From contig CAWBVI010000005.1 of assembly GCA_963792205.1 (NCBI GenBank), positions 1-64,000 of the forward strand: a DNA stretch of 64,000 bases, in the 5' to 3' direction. Made by a program: the position numbers and the translations under genes. This document shows positions 42,098-51,223 of the stretch, one piece after another (position 1 is the first letter of the stretch; each line of letters opens with the position of its first letter). The notes below the pieces were generated by a model that worked only from the letters and a program-made list of their open reading frames with translations, searched no databases and was not told the origin of the DNA. This stretch comes from DATDAH01 sp963792205. Its GTDB lineage: Bacteria > Actinomycetota > Acidimicrobiia > Acidimicrobiales > DATDAH01.

Positions 42098-43261
42098 ATG
42101 AACACCCTCGACGTCGTCACCCTGCTTGCCGCGCTGTCCGCGGCGGTGGCCGCTTGGCGACTGGGCTTCGTGGCCCGCGCCGCGTCGTGGATCGGCATGG
42201 TGTGCGGGCTGTACCTGGCGGCTCGCCTGCTGCCCGCCGCCCTCGACCGGCTCGACTCGGCCACCGACACCCAGGCCTTCCTCGCCGTCGTCGCCCTGCT
42301 GGTCGGGGGGGGCTTCCTCGGCCAGGCCCTGGGGTTGCTCGTCGGGGCGCGGCTGCGCGTCGGCATCCCCGAGGGCACCGCGAGGACTGCCGACAAGTCG
42401 GCCGGGGCCCTGGCGGGCGTCGCCGGGGTCCTCCTCGTGCTCTGGCTGACCCTGCCCACCATGGCCAACGTGCCCGGGTGGCCTGCGGAGCAGGCCCGCA
42501 ACTCGGCCGTGGCCCGCGCCGTGAACGCCGTCCTGCCCTCACCCCCGGACACGTTCGAGACCCTCAGCCGCCTCGTGGGCGACGATCGCTTCCCCCAGGT
42601 CTTCGACGCCTTCCGACCGGCCCCGGACCTCGGGGACCCGCCGGCCCGCTCGGGCATCCCGGCGGAGCTGTCGGCGCGGATCGCCGCCTCCACGGTGCGG
42701 GTCGAGGGCGAGTCCTGCGGCCGCCTGCAGGAGGGCAGCGGCTTCGTCGTCGACGGTGACCTGGTCATCACCAACGCCCACGTCGTGGCCGGCAACGAGG
42801 CGACGGAGGTGGTGCGCACGGACGGGAGCCGGGCTTCAGCCAGCGTCGTGACCTTCGATCCCGACCGGGACCTGGCCGTCCTGTCGGTGCCGGGCATCGA
42901 CCGACCGGGCCTGGCCCTGGGCGAGGCCGAGGTCGGGGAGCGGGGTGGCGTCTACGGCTATCCCGGCGGCGGCGACCTGCGCATCGCCCCCTTCGAGATC
43001 GCCCGGCAGGTCCGGGCCAGGGGGACCGACATCTACGACGACGACCGCACCGAACGCGACGTCTTCTTCCTGTCGGCGGAGCTGCGACCGGGCGACTCGG
43101 GGTCGGCGCTGGTCGACAGCGGTGGCGAGGTCGTCGGCGTGGCCTTCGCCATCGCCCCCGACCGGGGCGACGTGGCCTACGCGCTGACGGACGCGGAGAT
43201 CGATGCGGTGCTGGGCGTCCCTCGGGCGGGCGCGGTGGCGACCGGCCCATGCATCGGGTGA
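42098..43261 (+). CDS. MarP-like membrane serine protease (CvpA + trypsin-like domain)
   Basis: 387 residues. Residues 1-140 are four hydrophobic spans of the CvpA/colicin V production fold (LDVVTLLAALSAAVAAWRLG, then WIGMVCGLYLAARLL, AFLAVVALLVGGGFLGQALG, AGVAGVLLVLWLTLP). The protease domain has His in VITNAHVVAG (about 226), Asp in DPDRDLAVL (about 256) and Ser in RPGDSGSALV (about 331): a full chymotrypsin-like triad. This is the layout of M. tuberculosis Rv3671c (MarP), which protects against acid. ATG 42098 follows trmI by 13 nt. A 14-bp repeat includes its stop. Confidence 0.88.
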   Translation: MNTLDVVTLLAALSAAVAAWRLGFVARAASWIGMVCGLYLAARLLPAALDRLDSATDTQAFLAVVALLVGGGFLGQALGLLVGARLRVGIPEGTARTADKSAGALAGVAGVLLVLWLTLPTMANVPGWPAEQARNSAVARAVNAVLPSPPDTFETLSRLVGDDRFPQVFDAFRPAPDLGDPPARSGIPAELSARIAASTVRVEGESCGRLQEGSGFVVDGDLVITNAHVVAGNEATEVVRTDGSRASASVVTFDPDRDLAVLSVPGIDRPGLALGEAEVGERGGVYGYPGGGDLRIAPFEIARQVRARGTDIYDDDRTERDVFFLSAELRPGDSGSALVDSGGEVVGVAFAIAPDRGDVAYALTDAEIDAVLGVPRAGAVATGPCIG

Positions 43262-43298
43262 TCAGCTGGGGCATCACGCTCGGTTGATCAGCTGGGGC
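43259..43298. repeat. 14-bp direct repeat between two convergent stops
   Basis: tgatcagctggggc occurs at 43259-43272 (beginning with the protease TGA) and at 43285-43298 (ending at the ferredoxin stop), 12 bp apart. The intervening DNA has no gene. A small duplication or the remnant of a mobile footprint are both possible. Confidence 0.7.
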
Positions 43299-43534
43299 TA
43301 GTCGACCTCGATGAAGATGCACTCGCCGGGGCACTCCTCGGCGGACTCGATGGTGGCCTCTTCCTGGCCGGCGGGGACGACGGCGAGGCCCTCGGGGCCA
43401 CCGGGCTCGCTGAAGACCTTGTCGCCCTCCTTGACGTAGGCCAGCCCGTCGTCGAGCAGTGTGAAGACATCGGGGGCGATCTCTTCGCAGAGTCCGTCGC
43501 CGGTGCACAGATCCTGATCGATCCAGACCTTCAT
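43298..43534 (-). CDS. Single-cluster 3Fe-4S-type ferredoxin
   Basis: 78 residues: MKVWIDQDLCTGDGLCEEIAPDVFTL with C-x5-C (C10 and C16), and a late CPGECIFIEVD. The D-x-C-x-G-x-x-x-C pattern and the third Cys near the C-terminus are those of actinobacterial 3Fe-4S (or 4Fe-4S, low-potential) ferredoxins that serve cytochromes P450 and other reductases. No P450 or reductase gene is adjacent. A good SD (aggaga) lies about 7 nt before the ATG. It is convergent with the protease and divergent from arc. Confidence 0.88.
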   Translation of the reverse strand: MKVWIDQDLCTGDGLCEEIAPDVFTLLDDGLAYVKEGDKVFSEPGGPEGLAVVPAGQEEATIESAEECPGECIFIEVD

Positions 43535-43699
43535 CGCGGTGGGTTCTCCTGGGGGTCGGGGGGCCGGGTGGTAAGGCAACCCATCGGCCCGAACGCGCGG
43601 CACTCTAGCAGTCCGGGGCAATAAACACGGCAATCTCGGTGGAATCTCGGCGTGGCGTCGGTCACCGGTCCCAAAGGTGTCATCGACTTCGCGTGGCCC

Positions 43700-45493
43700 A
43701 TGTGTAAGGTCGCCGATGAGGAGGTGGTCGGCATCAGCACCCCACACGATGGCGCAGGGCAGGGCACACCCGACGACGACCTCGCTTACCGCGAGCAGCT
43801 CGCCGAGCTCGAAGAAGAGGTCGTCGTCCTCCGCCGCCGCCTCCAGGAAGCCCCCAAGCGGGTGCGGACCCTCGAGGAGCGCCTGCTCGAGACCAAGGGC
43901 CAACTGGCCCAGGCGGTCTCGCAGAACGAGAAGCTGACCTACACCCTGCGCGAAGCCCGCGAGCACATCGCCACCCTGCGCGAGGAGGTCGAGAAGCTCA
44001 CCCAGCCGCCGTCGGCCTACGGCACCCTCCTCGGGGTCAACGACGACGGCACGGTCGACGTGCACTCCGGTGGGCGCAAGATGCGGGTCGCCGTCCACCC
44101 CGAGCTCGGCGCCGACGAGCTGGTGCGGGGGAGCGAGGTCGTCCTCAACGAGTCGCTGAACGTGGTGCTCTGCCGCTCGGGGGAGGTGACCGGCGAGGTC
44201 GTCGTCATCAAGGAGCTCATGGACAACCGCCGGGCCCTGATCGTGGGTCGGGCCGACGAGGAGCGGGTGGTCGACCTGGCCGACGCGCTGGCCGGCACCC
44301 GGTTGCGCTCGGGCGACCACGCCCTCATGGACACCCGCTCCGGCCTGCTGCTCGAGCGGCTGCCCCGGCCCGAGGTCGAGGAGCTCGTGCTCGAGGAGGT
44401 GCCCGACGTGGCCTACGCCGACGTCGGCGGCCTCGACGAGCAGATCGAGCAGATCACCGACGCGGTCGAGCTGCCGTTCGTCCACCAGGACCTGTTCGCC
44501 GAGCACAAGCTGCCCGCCCCCAAGGGGATCCTGCTGTACGGGCCACCCGGTTGCGGCAAGACCCTCATCGCCAAGGCCGTGGCCAACTCGCTGGCCAAGA
44601 AGGTGTCCGAGGTCAGCGGCAACGACGAGGCCCGCAGCTACTTCCTCAACATCAAGGGCCCGGAGCTGCTCAACAAGTACGTGGGCGAGACCGAGCGCCA
44701 GATCCGCCTCGTGTTCCAGCGGGCCCGGGAGAAGTCCGAGGAGGGCTGGCCGGTCATCGTCTTCTTCGACGAGATGGACTCGCTCTTCCGCACCCGGGGC
44801 ACGGGCATCAGCTCCGACATGGAGTCGACGATCGTCCCGCAGCTCCTGGCCGAGATCGACGGTGTCGAAGCCCTCAAGAACGTGATCGTGATCGGGGCGT
44901 CGAACCGGGAGGACCTGATCGACCCCGCCATCCTCCGGCCGGGGCGCCTCGACGTGAAGATCAAGATCGAGCGGCCCAACGAGGACGCCGCGGCGCAGAT
45001 CTTCCACCGGTACCTGACCGCCGACCTCCCCCTCGACCCGACCGAGGTGACCGACCTCGGCGGCGGCGACCCCGACAAGGCGGTCCGGTCGATGATCGAG
45101 GCCACGGTCGACGAGATGTACCGCGACGACGAGCGCAACCGCTTCCTCGAGGTCACCTACCAGAACGGTGACAAAGAGGTCATGTACTTCAAGGACTTCG
45201 CGTCGGGGGCCATGATCGAGAACATCGTCCGCCGGGCGAAGAAGTTGGCGATCAAGCGCCTCATCGCCACGGGCGACCGCGGCATCCGCACCGACGACCT
45301 CCTGGTGTCGATCCACCAGGAGTACAAGGAGCACGAGGACCTCCCGAACACCACCAACCCCGACGACTGGGCCAAGATCTCGGGCAAGAAGGGCGAGCGG
45401 ATCGTCTACGTCCGCACCCTGGTCTCCTCCAATGCCGACGATGCCACCGGTGGCCGGTCGATCGAGCGGGTGGGAACCGGCCAGTACCTGTAG
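43700..45493 (+). CDS. arc: Proteasome-associated AAA+ ATPase (ARC/Mpa)
   Basis: Hexameric unfoldase that recognises Pup-tagged substrates and feeds the 20S proteasome. N-terminal coiled coil (about residues 30-100: LAELEEEVVVLRRRLQEAPKRVRTLEERLLETKGQLAQAV), then two OB-like domains, Walker A YGPPGCGKTLIAKAV (about 280), FFDEMDSLFRTRGTG (Walker B), SRH VIGASNREDLIDPAILRPGR. C-terminus ends GTGQYL, the HbYX-like gate-opening tail of Mpa. About 597 residues. The exact start is uncertain: ATG 43700 is used, but GTG 43652 and GTG 43724 are in frame, and a TAAGGT sits at 43705. dop, pup and prcBA do not follow. Confidence 0.93.
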   Translation: MCKVADEEVVGISTPHDGAGQGTPDDDLAYREQLAELEEEVVVLRRRLQEAPKRVRTLEERLLETKGQLAQAVSQNEKLTYTLREAREHIATLREEVEKLTQPPSAYGTLLGVNDDGTVDVHSGGRKMRVAVHPELGADELVRGSEVVLNESLNVVLCRSGEVTGEVVVIKELMDNRRALIVGRADEERVVDLADALAGTRLRSGDHALMDTRSGLLLERLPRPEVEELVLEEVPDVAYADVGGLDEQIEQITDAVELPFVHQDLFAEHKLPAPKGILLYGPPGCGKTLIAKAVANSLAKKVSEVSGNDEARSYFLNIKGPELLNKYVGETERQIRLVFQRAREKSEEGWPVIVFFDEMDSLFRTRGTGISSDMESTIVPQLLAEIDGVEALKNVIVIGASNREDLIDPAILRPGRLDVKIKIERPNEDAAAQIFHRYLTADLPLDPTEVTDLGGGDPDKAVRSMIEATVDEMYRDDERNRFLEVTYQNGDKEVMYFKDFASGAMIENIVRRAKKLAIKRLIATGDRGIRTDDLLVSIHQEYKEHEDLPNTTNPDDWAKISGKKGERIVYVRTLVSSNADDATGGRSIERVGTGQYL

Positions 45494-45542
45494 CGCTTCG
45501 CCACGCGCCCGGCGGGGCAACCCGATGGCCCGGCCCGGCCTC

Positions 45543-45548
45543 TACGCT
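45543..45548 (+). promoter_or_regulatory. Putative -10 (TACGCT) of the FkbM methyltransferase
   Basis: TACGCT ends exactly 6 nt before the ATG at 45555. Confidence 0.5.
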
Positions 45549-45554
45549 CGCCCG

Positions 45555-46428
45555 ATGCTGCCGTTGCGCGAGCGGATCGTTCGGAGGTTGGCGGGCAACG
45601 AGCGCGTCGATCCAGCCGGTTCGCTGGCACCGGGACGGGCGGAGCTACGACTTCGAGGTCCCCGGCGACAACATCTGGATCTCGGTGAAGGACGACCTGC
45701 TGCTGCGGGAGTACGAGTGGATGGGCGCCGACCTGGCGTCCGCCGGGGGTGTGGTGGTCGACGCCGGGGCCCACGTCGGCACCTTCGCGGCCACTGCCGC
45801 CGCCCACGCCTCGTGGGTGGTTGCCGTCGAGCCCAACCCCGCCAACCTCGCCCTGCTGCGAGCCAACCTCGAGCGCAACGGCATCCAGAACGTGGAGGTC
45901 GTCGAGGCCGCTCTCTGGCCCGGCGAGGGAGAGGTCCAGCTGGACGTGACCGGACCCACCAGTGCCGGCTCCGTGGTGAGCGACGGCGATGGCGCCACCC
46001 TGACGGTCCCCACGGTCGACCTGGACGCTCTGGTCAAGCGCCTCGGGGCGGTCGACCTCCTCAAGCTGGACATCGAAGGCGCCGAGTTCGAGCTCCTGCG
46101 CGCGGCATCGCCCGCCACGCTCGCCCGGATCGACACGATCGTCGGTGAGCTGCACCTGTGGGCCGACCCGTCGAGCGGCGACGACCTCCGTCGGCGGCTG
46201 GAAGGGGAAGGCTTCGAGGTGGAGATCCGCCGTGGGCCGATCAACTTCCCGGCCCAGAGCCTGCGGGCGTTGCGACGGAACTGGTCGAGCCTCGAGGGCC
46301 ACCTGCGGCTGAAGCTCACGGTGGCCGCCAGCTACGGGCTGGCCGCCATCGTCGGCCGGATCCCGAGGCTGCGGGACCGCCTGGCGGCCAAGGAACTGCG
46401 CCTGTTGCTCGCCCGCCGGCCTCGCTGA
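45555..46428 (+). CDS. FkbM-family methyltransferase, one frameshift
   Basis: About 290 residues. Rossmann SAM motif ADLASAGGVVVDAGAHVGTFAATAAAHASWVVAVEPNPAN, then LLRANLERNGIQNVEVVEAALWPGEGEVQL, and LLKLDIEGAEFELL (the D-I-E-G-AE motif of FkbM enzymes). FkbM proteins methylate O of sugars or macrolides; the neighbourhood of glycosyltransferases suggests a glycan substrate. The first 25 codons are in one frame and the rest in another; the frame change is at about 45630. C-terminal basic helical tail (RIPRLRDRLAAKELRLLLARRPR). Starts at ATG 45555. Confidence 0.82.
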
Positions 46429-46434
46429 GCCGAC

Positions 46435-47388
46435 TCAGAGGGCGTCGAAGTCGAGGAGCTCGAACGTCTCGAAGACCAGGTCGTCGGTGCTGACGCCCGT
46501 CGTCGCGAGCTCGGGGGCCCGCTGGAGCGTGGCGTTGATCTCGGCGCCGATGACGAACAGGTTCAGCGGGCCGGGACGTACCCGCCGAGGCACCCGGATG
46601 CCGGTCACGGGGGCCACGCCGTTGAACCCTGCGTAGACCACCGTCGGAACGCGGTGGTGGCGGTGGATCTCACCGACCACGCGACGGGTCACGGCGGCGG
46701 GTACCGGGCCCCGGCGGGGGAGCAGCTTCATCAGCACCCCGACGGGGACACGACGCACCGTCGTGCGGGCGGACACCGCTACCACCTCGTCGGTCCAGTG
46801 GAGCGAGTAGCGAGCGAGGGGCGCCGACAGCCGCCACTGCAGCGTCTCGGGCGTCCACTCCTGGCACCAGCCCGACGGGTGTCGTTCGGACAGGTCCTCC
46901 ACCAAGGAGGTGATGGTGCCGTCTGTCAACGTCGTGTCGTCGACCGGGAGGCTCTCCACCCCCGCTGGCGGTGACGGGAGGGCGACGACCACCCGCAGCG
47001 ATCCCGCCAGGCGGGCGTGCAGGCGAGCGAGCGTGGGGACTGACGACGCGTCGTTGGTCACGCCGAAGCCGGTCATCGACGTCTCGGCGGCCTGGCGGGC
47101 GACGCGAGCGACGAGACCGGCGAACACGGTCCGGCCCGCACCGGGGACCGTCGCCGCGTTGACGGTGCACAGGAAGGTCATCCGCCGGTCGCCTTGCTGC
47201 CACCGCTGCGGCAGAGCGGCGACGTGGCCGATCCGCTTGCCCTCGAGGTCGCGAGACTGCTCGAAGGCCGCCCCGACGGGGTTCTCGTCGTAGAGCCAGT
47301 CGAGCCATGCCGTGTCGGCGAACCGGTGATCCTCGGGATGGACGGTGCGGAGGAGGGCAGCCGTCGACGCCCGGTCGTCCGGGATCAT
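46435..47388 (-). CDS. GNAT-like acetyltransferase of the envelope region
   Basis: 317 residues starting at ATG 47388: RASTAALLRTVHPEDHRFADTAWLDWLYDENPVG, then RIGHVAALPQRWQQGDRRMTFLCTVNAATVPGAGRTVFAGLVARVARQ and TGFGVTNDASS. The strand-helix pattern and the 'V-x-P-x-x-R-x-x-G/A' acetyl-CoA loop (NAATVPGAGRTVF) suggest GNAT. The second half is a further helical/beta domain of unknown role, ending VFETFELLDFDAL. ATG overlaps the GT39 stop (ATGA), so it is coupled to that gene. It may acylate a saccharide or lipid-linked intermediate; unproven. Confidence 0.65.
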   Translation of the reverse strand: MIPDDRASTAALLRTVHPEDHRFADTAWLDWLYDENPVGAAFEQSRDLEGKRIGHVAALPQRWQQGDRRMTFLCTVNAATVPGAGRTVFAGLVARVARQAAETSMTGFGVTNDASSVPTLARLHARLAGSLRVVVALPSPPAGVESLPVDDTTLTDGTITSLVEDLSERHPSGWCQEWTPETLQWRLSAPLARYSLHWTDEVVAVSARTTVRRVPVGVLMKLLPRRGPVPAAVTRRVVGEIHRHHRVPTVVYAGFNGVAPVTGIRVPRRVRPGPLNLFVIGAEINATLQRAPELATTGVSTDDLVFETFELLDFDAL

Positions 47389-48893
47389 CGACCAGCGGAA
47401 GCCGGCACGGCGCGCGCCGACCGCCGGCGTAGCAAGGCGTCGATCCCGACGGCGCCGAGCAGGCACAGCACGAGGTCGATCGGACGCGGTACCGGGTCAG
47501 GCCGATCGCCACCAGCGCGGTGACCGTCACCATGGCGAGCAGGCCCACGAAGGGCACCAGCGTGATCCCCCGGCCGCGGAGCACGATGGCGCCGAGGATG
47601 CTCAGGGGGATGAGCTCGTAGTAGAGCACCATCCCCGCCCGGACGGGGAGGCGGCCTCGGGACTCCACCGTCTCGTCGAGCTCGGCGGTCTGCAGCGGCC
47701 GGTAGACGCCGAACATCCGCCCGACCCGGCCGACGGCCACCAGGGGCACGCGGTCCAGGTTGGCCCGGATGTAGTCGAGCCCGACCGCTCGGGCCTCCTC
47801 GGCGATGACGGACTCATCGAGGTCCTCACCGACGATCTCCAGCACCCGGCGGCCGACCTCGGCCTCGCTCGCCTCCTCCATCGAGGCGACGAAGGCCTCG
47901 TTGAGCTCCAGGTCCAGGGCCTCCGCCGCCAGCCGGAGCGTCTCGGCGGGATCGGGTCGCCCGTCCTGGAGCTCGGGGCTGAGCTGGAAGCACCGGGGGC
48001 TCCAGTAGGCGAACAGAGGTCCGGCATAGGTCTCGTCGCAGTTGGCCTGGGGCAGCACGCCCGCGGCTCCGTACGACAGCAGGACGGGTCGCTCGAACCG
48101 GGCCAGGTTGAAGCCGATCCACGGCGCCATCACCGCCACTCCGACGGCACCCAGCACCACGAGGTGGCGTGCCTTGGTGCGCCAGTCCCGGCGCCACATC
48201 CGCCAACCACCCCGTGGGGTGACGATCACGAGGGGGACGGCGATCAGCGCGAAGGCCATCATCGCCTCCGCCCGGATCAGGGCGGTCAGGCCGAGTCAGC
48301 GCGCCAAGGCCAGCCGCCCGCCCGACGCTCGGCTCGGCCCGGTAGGCGAACGCCGCCCACAGCAGGCCGGCGACGGCCAGGACGTACAGCGACTCCGAGA
48401 GGAGCATGGCGTCGTTTATCCAGAGGTTCGGGCAGACGGCGGCCAGCACGGCGGCCAGCACGCCCACCCGGTCACCCGCCAGGCGCCGGGCGACCATCCC
48501 CACGACGACGACGGCCGCCGCCCCCAGCAGCGCCGACGCCAGCCGCTGCGCCAGCGGGGAGTCGAGCCCGATCGCGCTCAGCCCACCGAGGAACAGCGGG
48601 TACAGGGGCGGGTGGTGAGCGGCGTCGACGCCCACTCCGCCCAGGTCGAGCGCGATCGGATCGACGAACCAGTGGCCGTCGGCGATGCCGAGGCCTTGGC
48701 CGTGGAAGTAGTAGGCGTCACCGGTCGCCGGGTCGTTGCCCCGATGGACGAAGATCCACACGACGCGCACGACGAGGGCGAGCACGCCGGCCAGCGCGAT
48801 CCCGGGGGGCAACCCAAGGGTCCACCCGACTCGCCGTGTGAACGGTGACGGGACATCCGCCGCCGTGGAGCCCGACTGGTCCCGATCGGGCAC
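47385..48893 (-). CDS. GT39/PMT-type membrane glycosyltransferase, two frameshifts
   Basis: About 502 residues of polytopic membrane protein. The first luminal loop has the GT-C signature HRGNDPATGDAYYFHGQGLGIADGHWFVDP, with the acidic DAYY pair, and HHPPLYPLFLGGL. Further spans: LLGAAAVVVVGMVARRLAG, VGVLAAVLAAVCPNLWINDAMLLSESLYVLAVAGLLW. C-terminal half: WIGFNLARFERPVLLSYGAAGVLPQANCDETYAGP and IPLSILGAIVLRG. Frame changes at about 48297 and 47460. It ends ALLRRRSARAVPASAGR; GTG 48893 is used as start. Likely transfers a sugar from a polyprenyl-phosphate donor to the envelope. Confidence 0.75.
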
Positions 48894-48907
48894 GACGCGC
48901 GAGGAGT

Positions 48908-48988
48908 TCAGGCCACCGTCTGGCGCCGTCTCGGGCGCACGCCGTAGTTCGTGGCCCCGACCGCCGCACGCACCACCAGGCTCAGCAT
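48908..48988 (-). CDS. Possible 26-residue small protein upstream of GT39
   Basis: ATG at 48988, MLSLVVRAAVGATNYGVRPRRRQTVA, TGA at 48908. An aggaga sequence lies 10 nt upstream on the minus strand. It is hydrophobic then strongly basic (RPRRRQ). It ends 14 nt before the GT39 start, so a leader or small membrane peptide is possible. It could equally be chance; no homologue is known to me. Confidence 0.3.
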   Translation of the reverse strand: MLSLVVRAAVGATNYGVRPRRRQTVA

Positions 48989-49076
48989 CGGCCCTGACTC
49001 TCCTGTCGGTTGGTCGCCGCACCTTAGCTGAGGGCCCGGCGCGTGTGGGCGCACCGCAGGCCCGGATGGCCAAGTG

Positions 49077-49082
49077 TACGAT
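49077..49082 (+). promoter_or_regulatory. Putative -10 (TACGAT) of the envelope operon
   Basis: TACGAT ends exactly 6 nt before the ATG at 49089, the first gene of seven overlapping genes that run to 62233. Confidence 0.5.
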
Positions 49083-49088
49083 TTCGCC

Positions 49089-50003
49089 ATGGCCGAGCAC
49101 GGGACTGACCTCACACGCGGCGAGACGGGCCGTGACCGGCGGAAGGGCGCCGCGGCAGTCGACGACAGCGAGCTCGAGGCGGCAGGAGCGGGCGACGAGC
49201 AAGGCGACGACGAGCGGTCCACGTTCGAGGACCCGGCCGACGACGAACCCATCAGCGATCGCACGACGCTGGCGATCGGGGTGATCATGGGGATCGTCAC
49301 CATCGCCATCATCGCCGTGCTCGTCGCCACCGGCGGTGGCGACGACGGCGGCGAGCCCGCCACCGAGGAGACTCAGGAGATCCAGCCGACCACGGCCGTG
49401 TTCGGGACCATCGACGAGTTCGACCGCCCCGACGCCCGCCGCCTGGGGCAGTTCACCCCCGACCGCACCTGGGAGACGTTCTCGGGCCGGTGGGGGATCG
49501 ACAACGGCGACGCCTACGTCGTCGAGCCCGGCGAGTTCGGCAACCACGCGGTCGTGGGACTCGGCCAGAGCGACGGCGCCGTGCAGGTCCGCCTCGATCG
49601 GTTGACGGCGGGTGCCGGACTGGTCTTCCGGTTCCGTGGTCCGGCCAACTACTGGGCCATCGTCGCCGCACCCAACGGCAACACCTGGAACCTGCTGCGG
49701 GTCGTGGACACCGCGGCCGAAGTCGTCGACAACACCGGGATCACGCCGGTGTCCGATGGCACGACCGTCGCGGCCCGGTTCGTCGGCGAGGAGATCGAGA
49801 TCATCGTGAACGGCGTCGTCCACCTCACGGTCCAGGACGACTACCTGGCCGACGAAGGGAAGGTCGGCCTCACCGTCCCGGGCGAGGATGCGACCGAAGC
49901 CCGCTTCGACGACTTCGTCGCCGCCCTTCCCGGCAACCGGCCGCTGTTCGTCGGCGAGGGCGAAGGCCCGACACCGACCACTAGCGCCCCCGATGGCAGC
50001 TGA
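49089..50003 (+). CDS. Single-pass membrane protein with LamG-like (DUF1080-type) domain
   Basis: 304 residues. A long acidic cytosolic N-terminus (1-55), a membrane span (TTLAIGVIMGIVTIAIIAVLVATGG, about 58-80), then an acidic linker and an extracytoplasmic concanavalin-like domain: FGTIDEFDRPDARRLGQ, TWETFSGRWGIDNGDAYV, AGLVFRFRGPANYWAIVAAPNGNTWNLLRVV, VARFVGEEIEIIVNGVVHL and ARFDDFVAALPGN. This is the 3-keto-disaccharide hydrolase/LamG-type sandwich, likely binding glycan. ATG 49089 heads the operon; the next ATG lies within its 3' end. Confidence 0.75.
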   Translation: MAEHGTDLTRGETGRDRRKGAAAVDDSELEAAGAGDEQGDDERSTFEDPADDEPISDRTTLAIGVIMGIVTIAIIAVLVATGGGDDGGEPATEETQEIQPTTAVFGTIDEFDRPDARRLGQFTPDRTWETFSGRWGIDNGDAYVVEPGEFGNHAVVGLGQSDGAVQVRLDRLTAGAGLVFRFRGPANYWAIVAAPNGNTWNLLRVVDTAAEVVDNTGITPVSDGTTVAARFVGEEIEIIVNGVVHLTVQDDYLADEGKVGLTVPGEDATEARFDDFVAALPGNRPLFVGEGEGPTPTTSAPDGS

Positions 50004-51223
50004 CGCCGCCGAGGGCGCGTCGGCAGCGACCAGCTCGAGCGCGCCGTCGGTCTCCCACGTCCCCGGCCTCGACGGCTACCGGGCCGTGGCCGCCCTCCTG
50101 GTGCTCACGTTCCACGTCGCCGGGTCCACCGGGCTGACCCGCGACGACGGCTTCGTCGCGTACGCACTGCGCCCGTGGGGTGCCCTCGGCGTGTCGATCT
50201 TCTTCGTCATCTCGGGCTTCCTCCTCTACCGGCCCTTCGTGACGTCACACCTGCAGGACGAGCCCTCGCCACCCCTCGGTCGCTACCTCATGCGGCGGGC
50301 GCTGCGGATCTTCCCGGCGTACTGGCTGGCCTTCGTCGTCTTCGTCTACGTGTTCGACGAGTCCCAGCGGGCGGTTCGCGGCATCGGCGACCTCGCGATC
50401 TTCCTCAGCCTCCAGCAGGGCTACGACGCGGACAGGGTGTTGTCGGGCATCCCCATCGCTTGGACGCTCACGATCGAGGTCGCCTTCTACGCCTTCCTGC
50501 CGCTGTTCGCCGTGCTCCCGGTCGTCCTCGCGGGACCCCGAGCCACCCTCCGGGAGCAGCTGCGCATCCAGCTGGCCGCCGTCGCCGGTCTCTTCGTCCT
50601 CGCCACCAGCATCCGCTTCCTGATGATCGACGGCGGGGCCGCGACACTGGGCATCTTCCCCGCCATGGCCGACTGGTTCGCGGCCGGGATGCTGCTGGCC
50701 GTGCTCCGGGCGTGGTTCGACCTCGGCCACGAGCGGCCCCGCGCCCTGCGGAAGGTCCAGCAGCGACCCGAGCTCGGCCTGGTCCCCGTCGTCGTCGCCT
50801 ACGCCGGGGTGCTCGCCCTCCGGCTGGATGGCGGCTTCGGACGGCTGCCGCTCGGCGACCACATGGCTCGCAACGCTCTGTTCGCGGTCATCGGGCTGGG
50901 GCTCATCGGGCCTCTCGCACTGGGCACCTCGAGCCGTGGGCCTCTGCTGCCGCGTGCTGGGCCACCCGGTGGTTCGCTGGTTCGGGGTGGTCTCCTACGG
51001 CGTGTACCTGTGGCACACGCTGGTGATCAGGGAGCTGCGCCCGGAGCTGATCGAACACGGGGGCCTGGGGAGCGGGTTCTGGCCGACGCTGGCGGTGACC
51101 GTCGCCGGCACAGCGGTGATCGCGGCGATGTCCTGGTACCTGCTCGAGCGGCCGATCATCAACTGGGGCCGGCGGCGTGAGCGACGTCTCGTCCCGTCGC
51201 CGGTCGCGGCAGTCGGCCCGTGA
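49993..51223 (+). CDS. Acyltransferase 3 family membrane protein (first), one frameshift
   Basis: About 409 residues, OatA/OafB-like integral O-acyltransferase: PGLDGYRAVAALLVLTFHVAG (R-x10-H motif region), LGVSIFFVISGFLLYRPFV, YLMRRALRIFPAYWLAFVVFVYV (RRxxRIxPaYw), IAWTLTIEVAFYAFLPLF and, after a frame change at about 50940, HPVVRWFGVVSYGVYLWHTLVI. It acylates (typically acetylates) extracytoplasmic saccharides. ATG 49993 overlaps the previous gene's end by 11 nt; GTGA overlap with the next acyltransferase. Confidence 0.85.
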
